Source: Oricola indica
GTDB lineage: Bacteria; Pseudomonadota; Alphaproteobacteria; Rhizobiales; Rhizobiaceae
Assembly (NCBI RefSeq): GCF_019966595.1
Contig: NZ_JAINFJ010000006.1
Span: forward strand, 1 to 62,500
Length of the DNA stretch: 62,500 bases
Direction: 5' to 3'
A program made the position numbers and the translations under genes. Below the pieces are notes generated by a model. That model was not told the origin of the DNA. It saw nothing but the letters and a program-made list of their open reading frames with translations, and searched no databases. The first letter of the stretch is position 1; every line of letters starts with the position of its first letter. Positions 47,930 to 56,520 of this stretch are shown here, in pieces.

Positions 47930-48709
47930 ATGCTCAACGCCCAGAATATCGAGGTTTCGCTCGGAAAGACCCGGGTCCTGCAGGGCATCGACCTGGCCGC
48001 GCCGCCCGGAAAGCTGGTGACCGTGATCGGGCCGAACGGATCGGGCAAGACGACGCTGATGCGCGCCTTGTCCGGCGATATTTCCTATTCGGGTCGGGCG
48101 GAATTGAACGGCATCGACATTGCGCGGACGCGGCCATGGGAACTCGCCGCGATGCGCGGCGTGCTGCCGCAATCGTCCAGCCTGTCATTTCCGTTCACCG
48201 TGCGCGAGATCGTGCAGCTCGGCACGCGCGAAGGCGTCGCCGATACCGGGCGAGCGAATGTCGCGGAGGCCCTCGAAAGGGTCGATCTTTCCGGCTTCGA
48301 AGGGCGGATGTATCAGGAACTCTCCGGCGGCGAGCAGCAGCGGGTACAGCTTGCGCGCGTCCTTTGCCAGGTCTGGGAGCCGGTCCTCGACGGCAAGGCG
48401 CGCTACCTCTTTCTTGACGAGCCGGTGTCGAGCCTCGATATCCGCCACCAGTTGCAGATCATGAACGTGGCGCGCGATTTCGCGCTGCAGGGCGGCGGTG
48501 TGCTGGCGATCCTGCACGATCTGAACCTGACCGCCATGTATGCCGACCGCGTGGTCCTTCTGAAGGACGGGCGGGTGCATGCCGAAGGGGCTCCCGGAGC
48601 GGTTCTCACCGACGACAATCTGCGCGCGGTCTATGAATGCGACCTGTCGGTCAGCCGTGTGCCGGCGGATGGCTCCGTCTTCGTTCTTCCGCATGGTGCT
48701 TCCGTCTGA
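47930..48709 (+). CDS. hmuV: Heme ABC transporter ATPase HmuV
   Basis: Energises heme import through HmuU (259 aa). Walker A GPNGSGKTT, signature ELSGGEQQRVQLARVL, Walker B RYLFLDEPVSSLD and the switch His in LAILHDLNL are all present. The HmuV-specific insertion LCQVWEPVLDGKARYLFL matches relatives. It starts 7 bp after hmuU. Confidence 0.96.
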   Translation: MLNAQNIEVSLGKTRVLQGIDLAAPPGKLVTVIGPNGSGKTTLMRALSGDISYSGRAELNGIDIARTRPWELAAMRGVLPQSSSLSFPFTVREIVQLGTREGVADTGRANVAEALERVDLSGFEGRMYQELSGGEQQRVQLARVLCQVWEPVLDGKARYLFLDEPVSSLDIRHQLQIMNVARDFALQGGGVLAILHDLNLTAMYADRVVLLKDGRVHAEGAPGAVLTDDNLRAVYECDLSVSRVPADGSVFVLPHGASV

Positions 48710-48835
48710 CCGGCGCGGCCGGATACCGACCGGCTTGACTGCGATCGGCGCAACGGGCTTTCTCGCGGAGGGTTGAATCGACGCCGTGTCAAAGCCCGTT
48801 CCGGGTGCCGCCCTGTCAGGACAAGGACCACCACG

Positions 48836-49714
48836 ATGCCGCTTGCCGATCACGGCCGCTACCCGTTCTCGCCGATCACGGCGCGTCCGGATTTCTGCTG
48901 GCCGGACGGCAAAAGGCTCGCGGTCTATGTCGGGATGAACCTGGAATGCTTCGCCTTTGGCGAAGGGCTCGGCGCGACGCTGAGCGATGGCGGGCCGCAG
49001 CCGGATGTTCTCAACTTTGCCTGGCGCGACTACGGCAATCGCGTCGGCGTCTGGCGGATGATCGAGCTGTTCGACCGGCTGGACATCCCCGTTACGGCGC
49101 TGGTGAATTCGCAGATGTACGAGACGGCGCCCGAGGTGGTTGCCGCTTTCCGGGAACGTGGTGACGAAATCGCGGGGCACGGGCGCAGCAATGCGGAGAT
49201 GCAGGGTGTGCTGGCCGAAGAGGACGAGGCGGGCCTGATCGCGGAGGCGACCGAGGCGCTGACGCGGCATGAGGGGCGGCAGCCGAAGGGATGGCTCGGC
49301 CCCTGGATTTCGCAAAGTCGCACGACGCCCGACCTGCTGCAGGAAGCGGGATATGACTATCTCCTCGACTGGTGCCACGACGACCAGCCGGTCTGGATGA
49401 CGACGCGCAAGGGCCGCATCCTGTCGGTTCCCTATCCGCAGGAACTGAACGACATCCCGCAGATTGTCGGCCGCAAGCATGAGGGCGCGCAATTCGCGGA
49501 CATGATCATCGATGCGTTCGAGGTCATGCTGGCGGAAAGCGAACGTCGTCCGCTGGTCATGGGTGTTGCGCTGCATGCCTATCTGATGGGCCAGCCGCAC
49601 CGGTTCCGGCATCTGGAACGGGCGCTCGCTTACCTGCGCGACAAGTCCGACAGCCGCGTCTGGTGGACGACGGCCGGCGCGATCAACGACCATTACCGCG
49701 CGCTCGGGCTCTAA
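48836..49714 (+). CDS. Polysaccharide deacetylase-family protein
   Basis: NodB-fold carbohydrate esterase relative of 292 residues, closest in style to PuuE-like deacetylases without signal peptide. Recognisable parts are AVYVGMNLECFAFG, VTALVNSQMYE, EIAGHGRSNAEMQ with the metal-site His, GWLGPWISQSRTTPDLLQEAGYDY in outline, and LVMGVALHAYLMGQPHR. Substrate unknown; relatives act on N-acyl groups of nucleic-acid-base catabolites or sugars. AAGGA precedes the ATG. It converges with the amidohydrolase gene, the two stop codons overlapping by 4 bp. Confidence 0.85.
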   Translation: MPLADHGRYPFSPITARPDFCWPDGKRLAVYVGMNLECFAFGEGLGATLSDGGPQPDVLNFAWRDYGNRVGVWRMIELFDRLDIPVTALVNSQMYETAPEVVAAFRERGDEIAGHGRSNAEMQGVLAEEDEAGLIAEATEALTRHEGRQPKGWLGPWISQSRTTPDLLQEAGYDYLLDWCHDDQPVWMTTRKGRILSVPYPQELNDIPQIVGRKHEGAQFADMIIDAFEVMLAESERRPLVMGVALHAYLMGQPHRFRHLERALAYLRDKSDSRVWWTTAGAINDHYRALGL

Positions 49715-51264
49715 CCTTCGGGATGGAAGCTGTTGTAGCGGTACGGGGTGTGTTCCGACACGACGCCCGTTGCGCGGATGAAGGCTTCGAGATGCGGGAC
49801 GAGTGCGTTGACCATGTCCCAGTCGCGGGCTTCCGCGGGCGTTTCGGGCACCGCCAGTCTCTCCGATATCTCGCGCAGGACCGCGTCGCGGTCGATGCCC
49901 GTCACGCGACCGTTCTCGACGGCCTTGCGGCCGGCCACGAAGACCTGGTCCACAGCCGATTTCGTCACCCGGTGCAGGATCGTTTCGGCGAGCGGTGTGC
50001 GTGGCGAGACATAGGGTCTTTCGATTTCGGAGCGGCGCAGCAAAACGATATCGGCCGCCATGCCGGGCTCCAGCCGTCCGGCGACTTTGCCGTAGCCGCA
50101 TGAGCGCGCGCCGGTCTCGGTCGCCATTTGCAGCACGGCGGCGGCGTCCGGCCGGTCGTTGAAGAGGCCGGTCTCGCGATGCAACGCCCAGACCAGCTTC
50201 ATTTCCACTGTCATGTCGCGGTCGTCGGCAATGTTCGACTGGTCGATGCCGAGCGCGACCGGGATGCCGCGCTCCCGCATCCGGTTGACGGGCGCGATGC
50301 CGCTTCCGAGCCGCAGTCCCGAACTCGCATTGTGGCAGATCATGCAGCCGCATGTTCCCAGCAGGTCGAGATCCGCCTCGGTCGCCCAGTTGCCGTGACC
50401 GAGCGTGAGTTCGGGGCCAAGGCAGCCAAGCGCGGCCAGATGTTCGATGGCGGTGTGGCCGTAGCGCGTTTCGGCGAAACGCGCCTGCCGCTCGGTTTCG
50501 AGGAGATGCATGTGGACGCTCGCGCCGTGCTGCCTGGCGGTTTCGAAGATGGTCTGCAGGCTGTCGTCGCTGCACCAATGCAGATTGGCGGGGGCGAGGC
50601 TCATCCGCACGGTGGAGCGTTCGGAATAACGGGTCTTCGCCGATGTGAAGAAATCCATGTAGTCGCGCGTCGGCGTGGCGGCAGATGAAAGCTGGGGGGC
50701 GATCCAGTCGCGGAGATCGTCCGGCAATGCGGCCAGAACCTGCGCATCGTCCTCGTAGGACAGGATGTTCCGGTCGCGCATCATGAAGGAGTAGGAGACG
50801 CGCATGCCGATTTCGTCATAGGCGGACAGGATGGCATCGGTCGTCGTTTCCCAGTTGTCCGGGGTGCCGACGAGACCGCTGTTTATGTGGTGGACCGTGG
50901 TCGTGCCGCTTTCGAGCATCTCGATGGCCGAATAGAGCGTGTCGAAGCGAGGCCCGACGCCGCGCATCGCCCGGAAACGCGGCAGCCAGAATTCCAGCGG
51001 CGCGAAGGGCACGCCGGCCATCAGCGGGGTGATGCCGAAATGATGGTGGCCGTTGACGAAGCCGGGCAGCGCGATGAACTCAGGCCCGCCATGGCGCGGC
51101 AGATCCGGATGGCGGCGGGTCAGTTGATCGGTTGGTCCGATCTCGACGATGGTCCCGTCGCGCACCAGGATGGCGGCATCGGACAAACCCTCCGGCGCGT
51201 CCTGCGGTGCGAAGCCGGTCAGGACGGTTCCGGCCGCAATGAGCGCATTCTGATCGTTGTTCAT
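49711..51264 (-). CDS. Amidohydrolase (cytosine/8-oxoguanine deaminase-like)
   Basis: Metal-dependent hydrolase of 517 residues in the ATZ/TRZ-like branch of the amidohydrolase superfamily. Metal ligands are visible as HxH in GFVNGHHHFG, His in LTLGHGNWATEADL and Asp in ALGIDQSNIADDRD; the C-terminal beta-sandwich has LEPGMAADIVLL. The physiological substrate is unknown, but the neighbouring PuuE-like deacetylase hints at breakdown of a purine- or ureide-like compound. The ATG at 51264 has GGGGACC upstream. Confidence 0.88.
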   Translation of the reverse strand: MNNDQNALIAAGTVLTGFAPQDAPEGLSDAAILVRDGTIVEIGPTDQLTRRHPDLPRHGGPEFIALPGFVNGHHHFGITPLMAGVPFAPLEFWLPRFRAMRGVGPRFDTLYSAIEMLESGTTTVHHINSGLVGTPDNWETTTDAILSAYDEIGMRVSYSFMMRDRNILSYEDDAQVLAALPDDLRDWIAPQLSSAATPTRDYMDFFTSAKTRYSERSTVRMSLAPANLHWCSDDSLQTIFETARQHGASVHMHLLETERQARFAETRYGHTAIEHLAALGCLGPELTLGHGNWATEADLDLLGTCGCMICHNASSGLRLGSGIAPVNRMRERGIPVALGIDQSNIADDRDMTVEMKLVWALHRETGLFNDRPDAAAVLQMATETGARSCGYGKVAGRLEPGMAADIVLLRRSEIERPYVSPRTPLAETILHRVTKSAVDQVFVAGRKAVENGRVTGIDRDAVLREISERLAVPETPAEARDWDMVNALVPHLEAFIRATGVVSEHTPYRYNSFHPEG

Positions 51265-51445
51265 GCAGGTCCCCGTTTGCGTGTCGGCAAGAACCGGGTG
51301 TGGTGGTTCTTCGCCGATACGCCCCATAGTGCGCGTATCGCGAATGGGCGCAACGCAAATTGCCGAGATGGCGAGCGTGAAAGAGGGGGTGTCGGAGATT
51401 TCAGGTGGTTGTCTCGGATGGCGCAAACAGCCTGTAGAATGGCTG

Positions 51446-51530
51446 TGGTGCCCCCCGCCGGAATCGAACCGGCACTCCCGAAGGAACGGGATTTTGAATC
51501 CCGCGCGTCTACCAATTCCGCCAGAGGGGC
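51446..51530 (-). tRNA. tRNA-Leu (anticodon CAA)
   Basis: An 85-nt class II tRNA including encoded CCA. The acceptor stem GCCCCTC pairs with GGGGGGC (one G-T pair), the D arm is GCGGAATTGGTAGACGC, the anticodon arm CGGGA-TTCAAAA-TCCCG gives CAA, a short variable arm TTCCTTCGGGA follows, and the T arm is GCCGGTTCGATTCCGGC. It reads UUG codons. Confidence 0.97.
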
Positions 51531-51676
51531 AACGCCTGATAGATTTCGAGCTTTATTGGCGTACCAGAGCCGCGTCAAGGCGGGTTGCGTCGTGACGCCA
51601 CGCCGAAATTGTTTGGCAATCAATTGCGGTCTAAAGCTATGCCTGAGCCTCATGCCGCAACCGGGAGTCCCATACC

Positions 51677-52330
51677 GTGTCCGTTCATCAGGAGACAGAT
51701 GCCAGCCACGCCCCGCGCGGCGCGCTCGCCAAGATCGAGCATATCCTGCATGCGGCCGAAAGAGACGATGACGGCAATATCGCCCTCGGTGCGCTGAGCG
51801 ACGCCATGGAGGAGCGGGCCTTCGCGCTGCTCCTGCTCATCCTCGCATTGCCATGCTGCCTGCCCTTCATCTACCTGCTGCCGCAGATCGTGGCGCTTCC
51901 GATGGCGTTTCTTGCATGGCAGATGGCCAGCGGCCGCCGCTCGCCCTGGCTTCCGGAAAAGTTTCGCGCAAGGAAGCTTCCCGTCCGCGGGATGTTGCAG
52001 ATCACGGCGCAGGTCAAACGCTATGCCGGATGGCTGGAGCGGCTCGCCCATCCCCGGCTGACGGGACTGACGGATGCAGGCGGCATGCGCATTCTCGGCA
52101 TCCTCCTGCTGATACCGAGCCTGTCGATTCTGGTGCCTTTGCCGCTGACCAACACGGTGCCCGGCATCGGTGTCGCGATCACGTCGGCGGGGCTGATCGA
52201 AAGGGACGGCGTCTTCGTCATACTCGGCCTCCTGATCGGCCTTGCCTGGGTCCTGGCGCTGGTCGTTGGCGGGCCGACGGTCGTCTATTTCCTCATCGAC
52301 TGGATCAGGATGCGCGTTGCCGCAACTTGA
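51677..52330 (+). CDS. ExoD-family exopolysaccharide synthesis protein
   Basis: Membrane protein of 217 residues of the ExoD family, named for a rhizobial gene affecting exopolysaccharide and alkali tolerance. Features: IALGALSDAMEERAFALLLL, LPFIYLLPQIVALPMAFLAWQM, PWLPEKFRARKLPV and the C-terminal helices LSILVPLPLTNTVPGIGVA. About four helices are seen. It starts at a GTG with GGGAG upstream. Confidence 0.88.
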   Translation: MSVHQETDASHAPRGALAKIEHILHAAERDDDGNIALGALSDAMEERAFALLLLILALPCCLPFIYLLPQIVALPMAFLAWQMASGRRSPWLPEKFRARKLPVRGMLQITAQVKRYAGWLERLAHPRLTGLTDAGGMRILGILLLIPSLSILVPLPLTNTVPGIGVAITSAGLIERDGVFVILGLLIGLAWVLALVVGGPTVVYFLIDWIRMRVAAT

Positions 52331-52411
52331 ACACAGTGTCGCGCAGATTGGTTTGTCCAATCTCGCGCGATGCGGTAAGCCACGACGCGCCTTTCCAAAC
52401 CGGAGACCCCG

Positions 52412-52924
52412 ATGGCCCAGACCGCTAACCGGCCCGTACTTTTCCAGTCGGCGCTGTTCCTGACCGTGGCGATGGCAGTCGTGGTCGGCACCGCGCTGGG
52501 CTTCGAACATATTGGCGGGTTCGTTCCCTGCAAGCTCTGCCTCGCCCAGCGCGTTCCCTACTATGCCGGTATTCCGGTCGCCCTGATGGCGGCGGTCGCC
52601 TCGGGCCTGAAATGGAACCCGGTGATCGCGCGGGGGCTTTTGCTGATCGTTGCCGCGCTGATGGCCTACGGCCTCTATCTCGGCGTCTATCATTCCGGGG
52701 TGGAATGGCACTGGTGGGCCGGTCCGGCCGATTGCAGCACGTCGGCGACAAGCGGGCTGACAACCGATGCCGGCGACCTGCTCGGCGCGCTGGAAACCGT
52801 CAAGCCGCCATCCTGCGACGAGGCGGCCGGCCGTTTCCTCGGATTGTCATTTGCGGGCTGGAATGTGCTGGCGAGCCTGGCGCTCGGTGCGGTCGCGCTC
52901 CGGGCGGTCCTGATCAAGCGCTAG
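52412..52924 (+). CDS. dsbB: Disulfide bond formation protein B
   Basis: Inner-membrane quinone reductase of 170 residues that reoxidises DsbA. Four helices; the first periplasmic pair is CKLC (GFVPCKLCLAQRVPYYAG) in place of CVLC, and the second pair is the Cys in GPADCSTSATSG with that in VKPPSCDEAAG. No dsbA is nearby. It converges on the HNH gene. Confidence 0.92.
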   Translation: MAQTANRPVLFQSALFLTVAMAVVVGTALGFEHIGGFVPCKLCLAQRVPYYAGIPVALMAAVASGLKWNPVIARGLLLIVAALMAYGLYLGVYHSGVEWHWWAGPADCSTSATSGLTTDAGDLLGALETVKPPSCDEAAGRFLGLSFAGWNVLASLALGAVALRAVLIKR

Positions 52925-52935
52925 TGCGCACAAAC

Positions 52936-52965
52936 AAAAACGCCGGAGACCTTCCTCAAGGCTCC
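52936..52965 (-). terminator. Intrinsic terminator at the end of the HNH gene
   Basis: Minus-strand stem GGAGCCTT/AAGGTCTCC with one bulge, then CGGCG and TTTTTGTTTG. It overlaps the last codons of the HNH gene and can also stop dsbB transcripts only weakly. Confidence 0.6.
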
Positions 52966-53513
52966 AGCTCGACATCCCAGTAAAGGTAATCCATCCAGCT
53001 TTCGTGAAGATAGTTGGGCGGAAAACTTCGGCCATTATTGTGCAGGTCGTGCACCGTGGGCTGGAACGGCATCTGGTGCGGCCGCATGCCCGATTCGCGC
53101 GGCATCTTGCCGCCTTTCCTCAGATTGCAGGGCGAGCACGCCGTGACGATGTTTTCCCACGTGGTCTGTCCGCCGAAGCGACGGGGAATGAGGTGGTCGA
53201 AGGTCAAGTCGTCGGGCGAGCCGCAATACTGGCATTCGAACTTGTCGCGCAGGAAAACGTTGAAGCGCGTGAAGGCCGGATAGGCGGAGGGTTTGACATA
53301 GCTCTTGAGGCAGACGACGCTGGGCAGCCGCATGGCGAATGACGGCGAGGAGACCTCGTGATCGTACTCGGCGACGATATTCACACGGTCGAGAAACACC
53401 GCCTTGATCGCGTCCTGCCAGGACCAGAGCGACAAGGGATAATAACTCAGCGGACGGTAGTCCGCGTTAAGCACGAGCGCCGGAAGGCTGTCCGGCGAAA
53501 CCGCAATCGTCAA
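52956..53513 (-). CDS. HNH endonuclease-family protein
   Basis: Protein of 185 residues with an HNH fold: zinc-ligating FECQYCG and ACSPCNLRKGG frame the motif DLTFDHLIPRRFGGQTTWEN with the catalytic His. The N-terminal part ALVLNADYRPLSYYPLSLW is shared by a chromosomally conserved HNH family in proteobacteria that is not linked to phages. The biological substrate is not known. Confidence 0.9.
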   Translation of the reverse strand: MTIAVSPDSLPALVLNADYRPLSYYPLSLWSWQDAIKAVFLDRVNIVAEYDHEVSSPSFAMRLPSVVCLKSYVKPSAYPAFTRFNVFLRDKFECQYCGSPDDLTFDHLIPRRFGGQTTWENIVTACSPCNLRKGGKMPRESGMRPHQMPFQPTVHDLHNNGRSFPPNYLHESWMDYLYWDVELEP

Positions 53514-53648
53514 GGCTCACCTCTTCGCATCACGATAGAACTGCGGACATATAGTAAGCGCGTTATGACATGCTTGTGAAGCATCCCGTTGAAAAGTGCG
53601 CCTTCAGGAAAAATCCTGAAAAATCATAAGTTTGTATTTTGCTCACTG

Positions 53649-54332
53649 TCACGGCATGACGGCGCGTGCGTGCCGCGTGGCGTAGAAAGCCCAGAAAAGC
53701 CGCGCCGCGACGCCGCGCCAGGGCGCCCATGATTCGGCGATTGCGCGCAATTCCGCGACGGCCGGCCGGCGGGCAAGCCCGAGCGCTTCGCCGACGGCGG
53801 CCTGAAGCGCGATGTCGCCGGCCGGGAAGATATCGGGGTGCCCCGCCGCAAAAAGCAGATAGACCTCGGCCGTCCATGGCCCGACGCCCTTGATCGCGGT
53901 CAGCTCGCGCATGGCGTCGTCGCCGTCTATACGGCACAGATGCTCAAGATCGAGGCCGCCGGACATCACGGCGTCGCAAATCGCGACCAGGGTGCGCTGC
54001 TTGGGGCGGGAAAGCCCGGCCTCGCGCCAGCTCGGTTCGCCGCCGGCGAGGAAACGCTCCGGATCCAGCGGATCGATCAAGCTTGTCAGCCGGCCCCAGA
54101 TCGCATCGGCGCTTTGCCGCGAGACCTGCTGCGACACGACGATCGAGGCGAGGCTGGAAAATCCGGGCTCGGTGCGCCGCAGGGGGACTTCCCCGGATTG
54201 CGCGATCACGGCTTCCAGTCGCGGATCGGCGGCGCGCAGGCAGGACAGCCCTCTTTCGATATCCGCGCGGCCGCTTATCGGCGCGTGACGTTGCGTCCCG
54301 GGCGCGCAGTTTCTACTAATCTGGCGAACCAT
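53649..54332 (-). CDS. DNA-3-methyladenine glycosylase (AlkA/HhH-GPD type)
   Basis: Base-excision repair enzyme of 227 residues that removes alkylated purines. The HhH-GPD signature is AIKGVGPWTAEVYLLFAAG followed by DIFPAGDIALQ with the catalytic Asp. SIVVSQQVSRQSADAIWGRL is the typical preceding helix. The ATG at 54332 is the last start before the conserved region; its CAT overlaps the ATG of gluQ on the other strand. An ATG at 54350 or further upstream would extend into gluQ. Confidence 0.88.
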   Translation of the reverse strand: MVRQISRNCAPGTQRHAPISGRADIERGLSCLRAADPRLEAVIAQSGEVPLRRTEPGFSSLASIVVSQQVSRQSADAIWGRLTSLIDPLDPERFLAGGEPSWREAGLSRPKQRTLVAICDAVMSGGLDLEHLCRIDGDDAMRELTAIKGVGPWTAEVYLLFAAGHPDIFPAGDIALQAAVGEALGLARRPAVAELRAIAESWAPWRGVAARLFWAFYATRHARAVMP

Positions 54333-55206
54333 GTCCGCGCACGCCTCCATGACCGACGACCGGCCCGTTTTCCGTTTCGCCCCGAGCCCCAACGGTGCAT
54401 TGCATCTGGGGCATGCCTATTCGGCCATCCTGAATTTCGAGATGGCGCGCGAGTCAGGCGGACGGTTTCTCTTGCGCGTGGAGGATATCGACACGGAGCG
54501 CTGTTCGCCAGCGCTGGAGCGCGCGATGCTGGACGATCTCGCCTGGCTTGGCCTGTCATGGGAAGAACGGGTTCGGCGGCAGTCGGAGCATTTCGCCGAT
54601 TATGAAAAGGCGCTGGATGCGCTGGAAGCGGAAGGGCTTGTCTATCGCGCCTATCTGAGCCGATCGGAGATACGCCGGCTCGTCGAGGCACATGAAACGG
54701 CCGGCACGCCCTGGCCGCGCGATCCAGACGGCGCACCGCTCTATCCGGGCAGCCGCGAGGAGTGCGGAGACGACGACGCGCCCTATCTGCTCCGGCTCGA
54801 TATGGAGCGTGCGCTGGCCTGGCGCGGAGAAGCGCCCGAATGGATCGAGGAGGGAAGCGGCCCCGACGGACAGAGCGGACCGGTTTCCGCCGATCCCGCG
54901 GCGTGGGGAGACGTTGTCCTCGCACGGCGCGATACGCCGACCAGCTACAATCTGTCGGTCGTGCTCGACGATGCCCTGCAAGGGGTGACGCATGTGGTGC
55001 GCGGTCGCGACCTGTTTCATGCGACATCGGTCCATGTCTTGCTGCAGGATCTCCTGGGTCTGCCGCGGCCGCGCTATTTCCATCACGATCTGGTGCTGGC
55101 GGAAGACGGGCGCAAACTGTCGAAGAGCAACCGCGACACTAGCCTTCAGTCGCTGCGCGCAGCCGGTGCGACGCCGGAGGATATCCGCAGGATGATAGGG
55201 CTGTAG
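54331..55206 (+). CDS. gluQ: Glutamyl-Q tRNA(Asp) synthetase
   Basis: Attaches glutamate to queuosine in tRNA(Asp). It is a 291-residue truncated class I GluRS paralogue without the anticodon-binding domain. The HIGH-like motif is FAPSPNGALHLGHAYSA, the KMSKS-like motif is GRKLSKSNRD, and VEDIDTERC follows the family. The ATG at 54331 or a second at 54349 could start translation; neither has a clear ribosome site. It is divergent from the glycosylase with overlapping starts. Confidence 0.93.
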   Translation: MSAHASMTDDRPVFRFAPSPNGALHLGHAYSAILNFEMARESGGRFLLRVEDIDTERCSPALERAMLDDLAWLGLSWEERVRRQSEHFADYEKALDALEAEGLVYRAYLSRSEIRRLVEAHETAGTPWPRDPDGAPLYPGSREECGDDDAPYLLRLDMERALAWRGEAPEWIEEGSGPDGQSGPVSADPAAWGDVVLARRDTPTSYNLSVVLDDALQGVTHVVRGRDLFHATSVHVLLQDLLGLPRPRYFHHDLVLAEDGRKLSKSNRDTSLQSLRAAGATPEDIRRMIGL

Positions 55207-55210
55207 CGCT

Positions 55211-55504
55211 CTAGTAATGCAGTCGCCGGGCGAATGCCTTCAACATGGCGAGCAGGGCGAGCGCCGAAAACGCACCGACGGCGCAGGCCAGGCTGCGCAG
55301 GGCGACGTTGTGGATCGGCAGTTGCATGTGTTCGATCGCGAAGAGACCGAGGACCGAGCCGAAAATCAGGATGATCGTGTTCTTGAACGCGCCGAATCCG
55401 TCGGCGCCCATCACGTTGTCTGTCGCGGCGCCGAGGAAATAGGTGCCGACGGCAAGCGCGATGCCGAAGAAAGTCAGGGTCGTATTGTCGAACGCGGCGA
55501 ACAT
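55211..55504 (-). CDS. Small three-helix membrane protein
   Basis: Product of 97 residues with hydrophobic segments at about 10-28, 43-60 and 70-90 and no recognised domain. The ATG at 55504 is preceded by GGAGG at good spacing. It ends 4 bp from the gluQ stop. Function unknown. Confidence 0.7.
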   Translation of the reverse strand: MFAAFDNTTLTFFGIALAVGTYFLGAATDNVMGADGFGAFKNTIILIFGSVLGLFAIEHMQLPIHNVALRSLACAVGAFSALALLAMLKAFARRLHY

Positions 55505-55604
55505 GTCAGCCTCCGCCGTTTTTTCACGGTCGTAGATCTTCCTTAAGGTAAGGCGCATTAAGGCCGATTTAGAAGAATCGCTCAAATTGCGGCGTTTCGG
55601 ACGT

Positions 55605-56486
55605 TCAACGCGGCTTTGAACGGCTCTCCGCGGCCAACGCCATGAGGGATCGCGCCTCGCGCAGGCGGATGATCGCGGCATTGATTTCGGCGCCGAGAAT
55701 GAAGATCGCGGCGATAATGTAGAGAAAAACCAGCGCGATCATGATCGACGCCAGTCCGGCATAGGTCGTCACATAGGTGGCGAAGCTCTCGAGATAGCTC
55801 GCGAACAGGATCGCCCCCAGGACCCAGGCGGCGAGGGTCAGTACGATGCCGGGAACAAGCGAGGCGAAGCTGCGCCGGCCATTGGGCAACCATTTGTGGG
55901 CGACGAACAATCCGGTGACGAGCACAACCAGCGCGATGGCGAATCGCCAGAACCCGATCGAGATGGATACGGCCTCGATGCCGGGCATCCATTGCTGCGC
56001 GATGCGGAAGGCGAGTGGCGCAAGGACAAGCAGGAAACTGATCGCCATGATGGCAAAGGTCGCGACAATGATGAATCCGAGGCTTTGCAGGCGGATGAGG
56101 AAGATCGAGCGCGTCTCGGAAACCCGGTAGGCGCGGTTGAGCGCGACGCGCAGCGCTTCCACGCCGTTGGACGCGAAGAAGGCGGCGGCGAGAACGGAGA
56201 TGGTGAGGAGGCCACCACGCTGGACGGTCAGGACGTTCTCCACCTCCCGCGCGATTGGCGACGCGATGCGTTCCGGCCAGGTGTCGAATACGAGGTGAAC
56301 GGCCGTTTCGGCGAAACGCTCCGCGCCGAGGAAGCCGGCGAGCGTCGTCGCGAAGATCAGGAAGGGGAATATGGCGAGCACCGCCGACAGGGCGACATGG
56401 CTGGCAAGCGCCCAGCCATCGGTCGCGTTGAAATGACCGAACGCATCCTGAAGGATGTGCCTGATTGCTGTCAGTTTGCGCTTCAT
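55605..56486 (-). CDS. YihY/virulence factor BrkB-family membrane protein
   Basis: Inner-membrane protein of 293 residues with six helices of the YihY (formerly BrkB) family, function undefined. Features: the N-terminal FGHFNATDGWALASHVALSA in outline, FASNGVEALRVALNRAYRV, and ASIMIALVFLYIIAAIFILGAEINA near the C-terminus. It is divergent from the SDR gene with about 35 bp between candidate starts. Confidence 0.9.
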   Translation of the reverse strand: MKRKLTAIRHILQDAFGHFNATDGWALASHVALSAVLAIFPFLIFATTLAGFLGAERFAETAVHLVFDTWPERIASPIAREVENVLTVQRGGLLTISVLAAAFFASNGVEALRVALNRAYRVSETRSIFLIRLQSLGFIIVATFAIMAISFLLVLAPLAFRIAQQWMPGIEAVSISIGFWRFAIALVVLVTGLFVAHKWLPNGRRSFASLVPGIVLTLAAWVLGAILFASYLESFATYVTTYAGLASIMIALVFLYIIAAIFILGAEINAAIIRLREARSLMALAAESRSKPR

Positions 56487-56520
56487 GCCTTGCGGGTCTC
56501 GTTGTCTTGCGCGAACGAAT

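Noticed and set aside
52956-53513. HNH protein as part of a restriction or phage system
   Set aside because: It belongs to a chromosomal HNH family, the neighbours are housekeeping genes, and no methyltransferase or phage gene is near.
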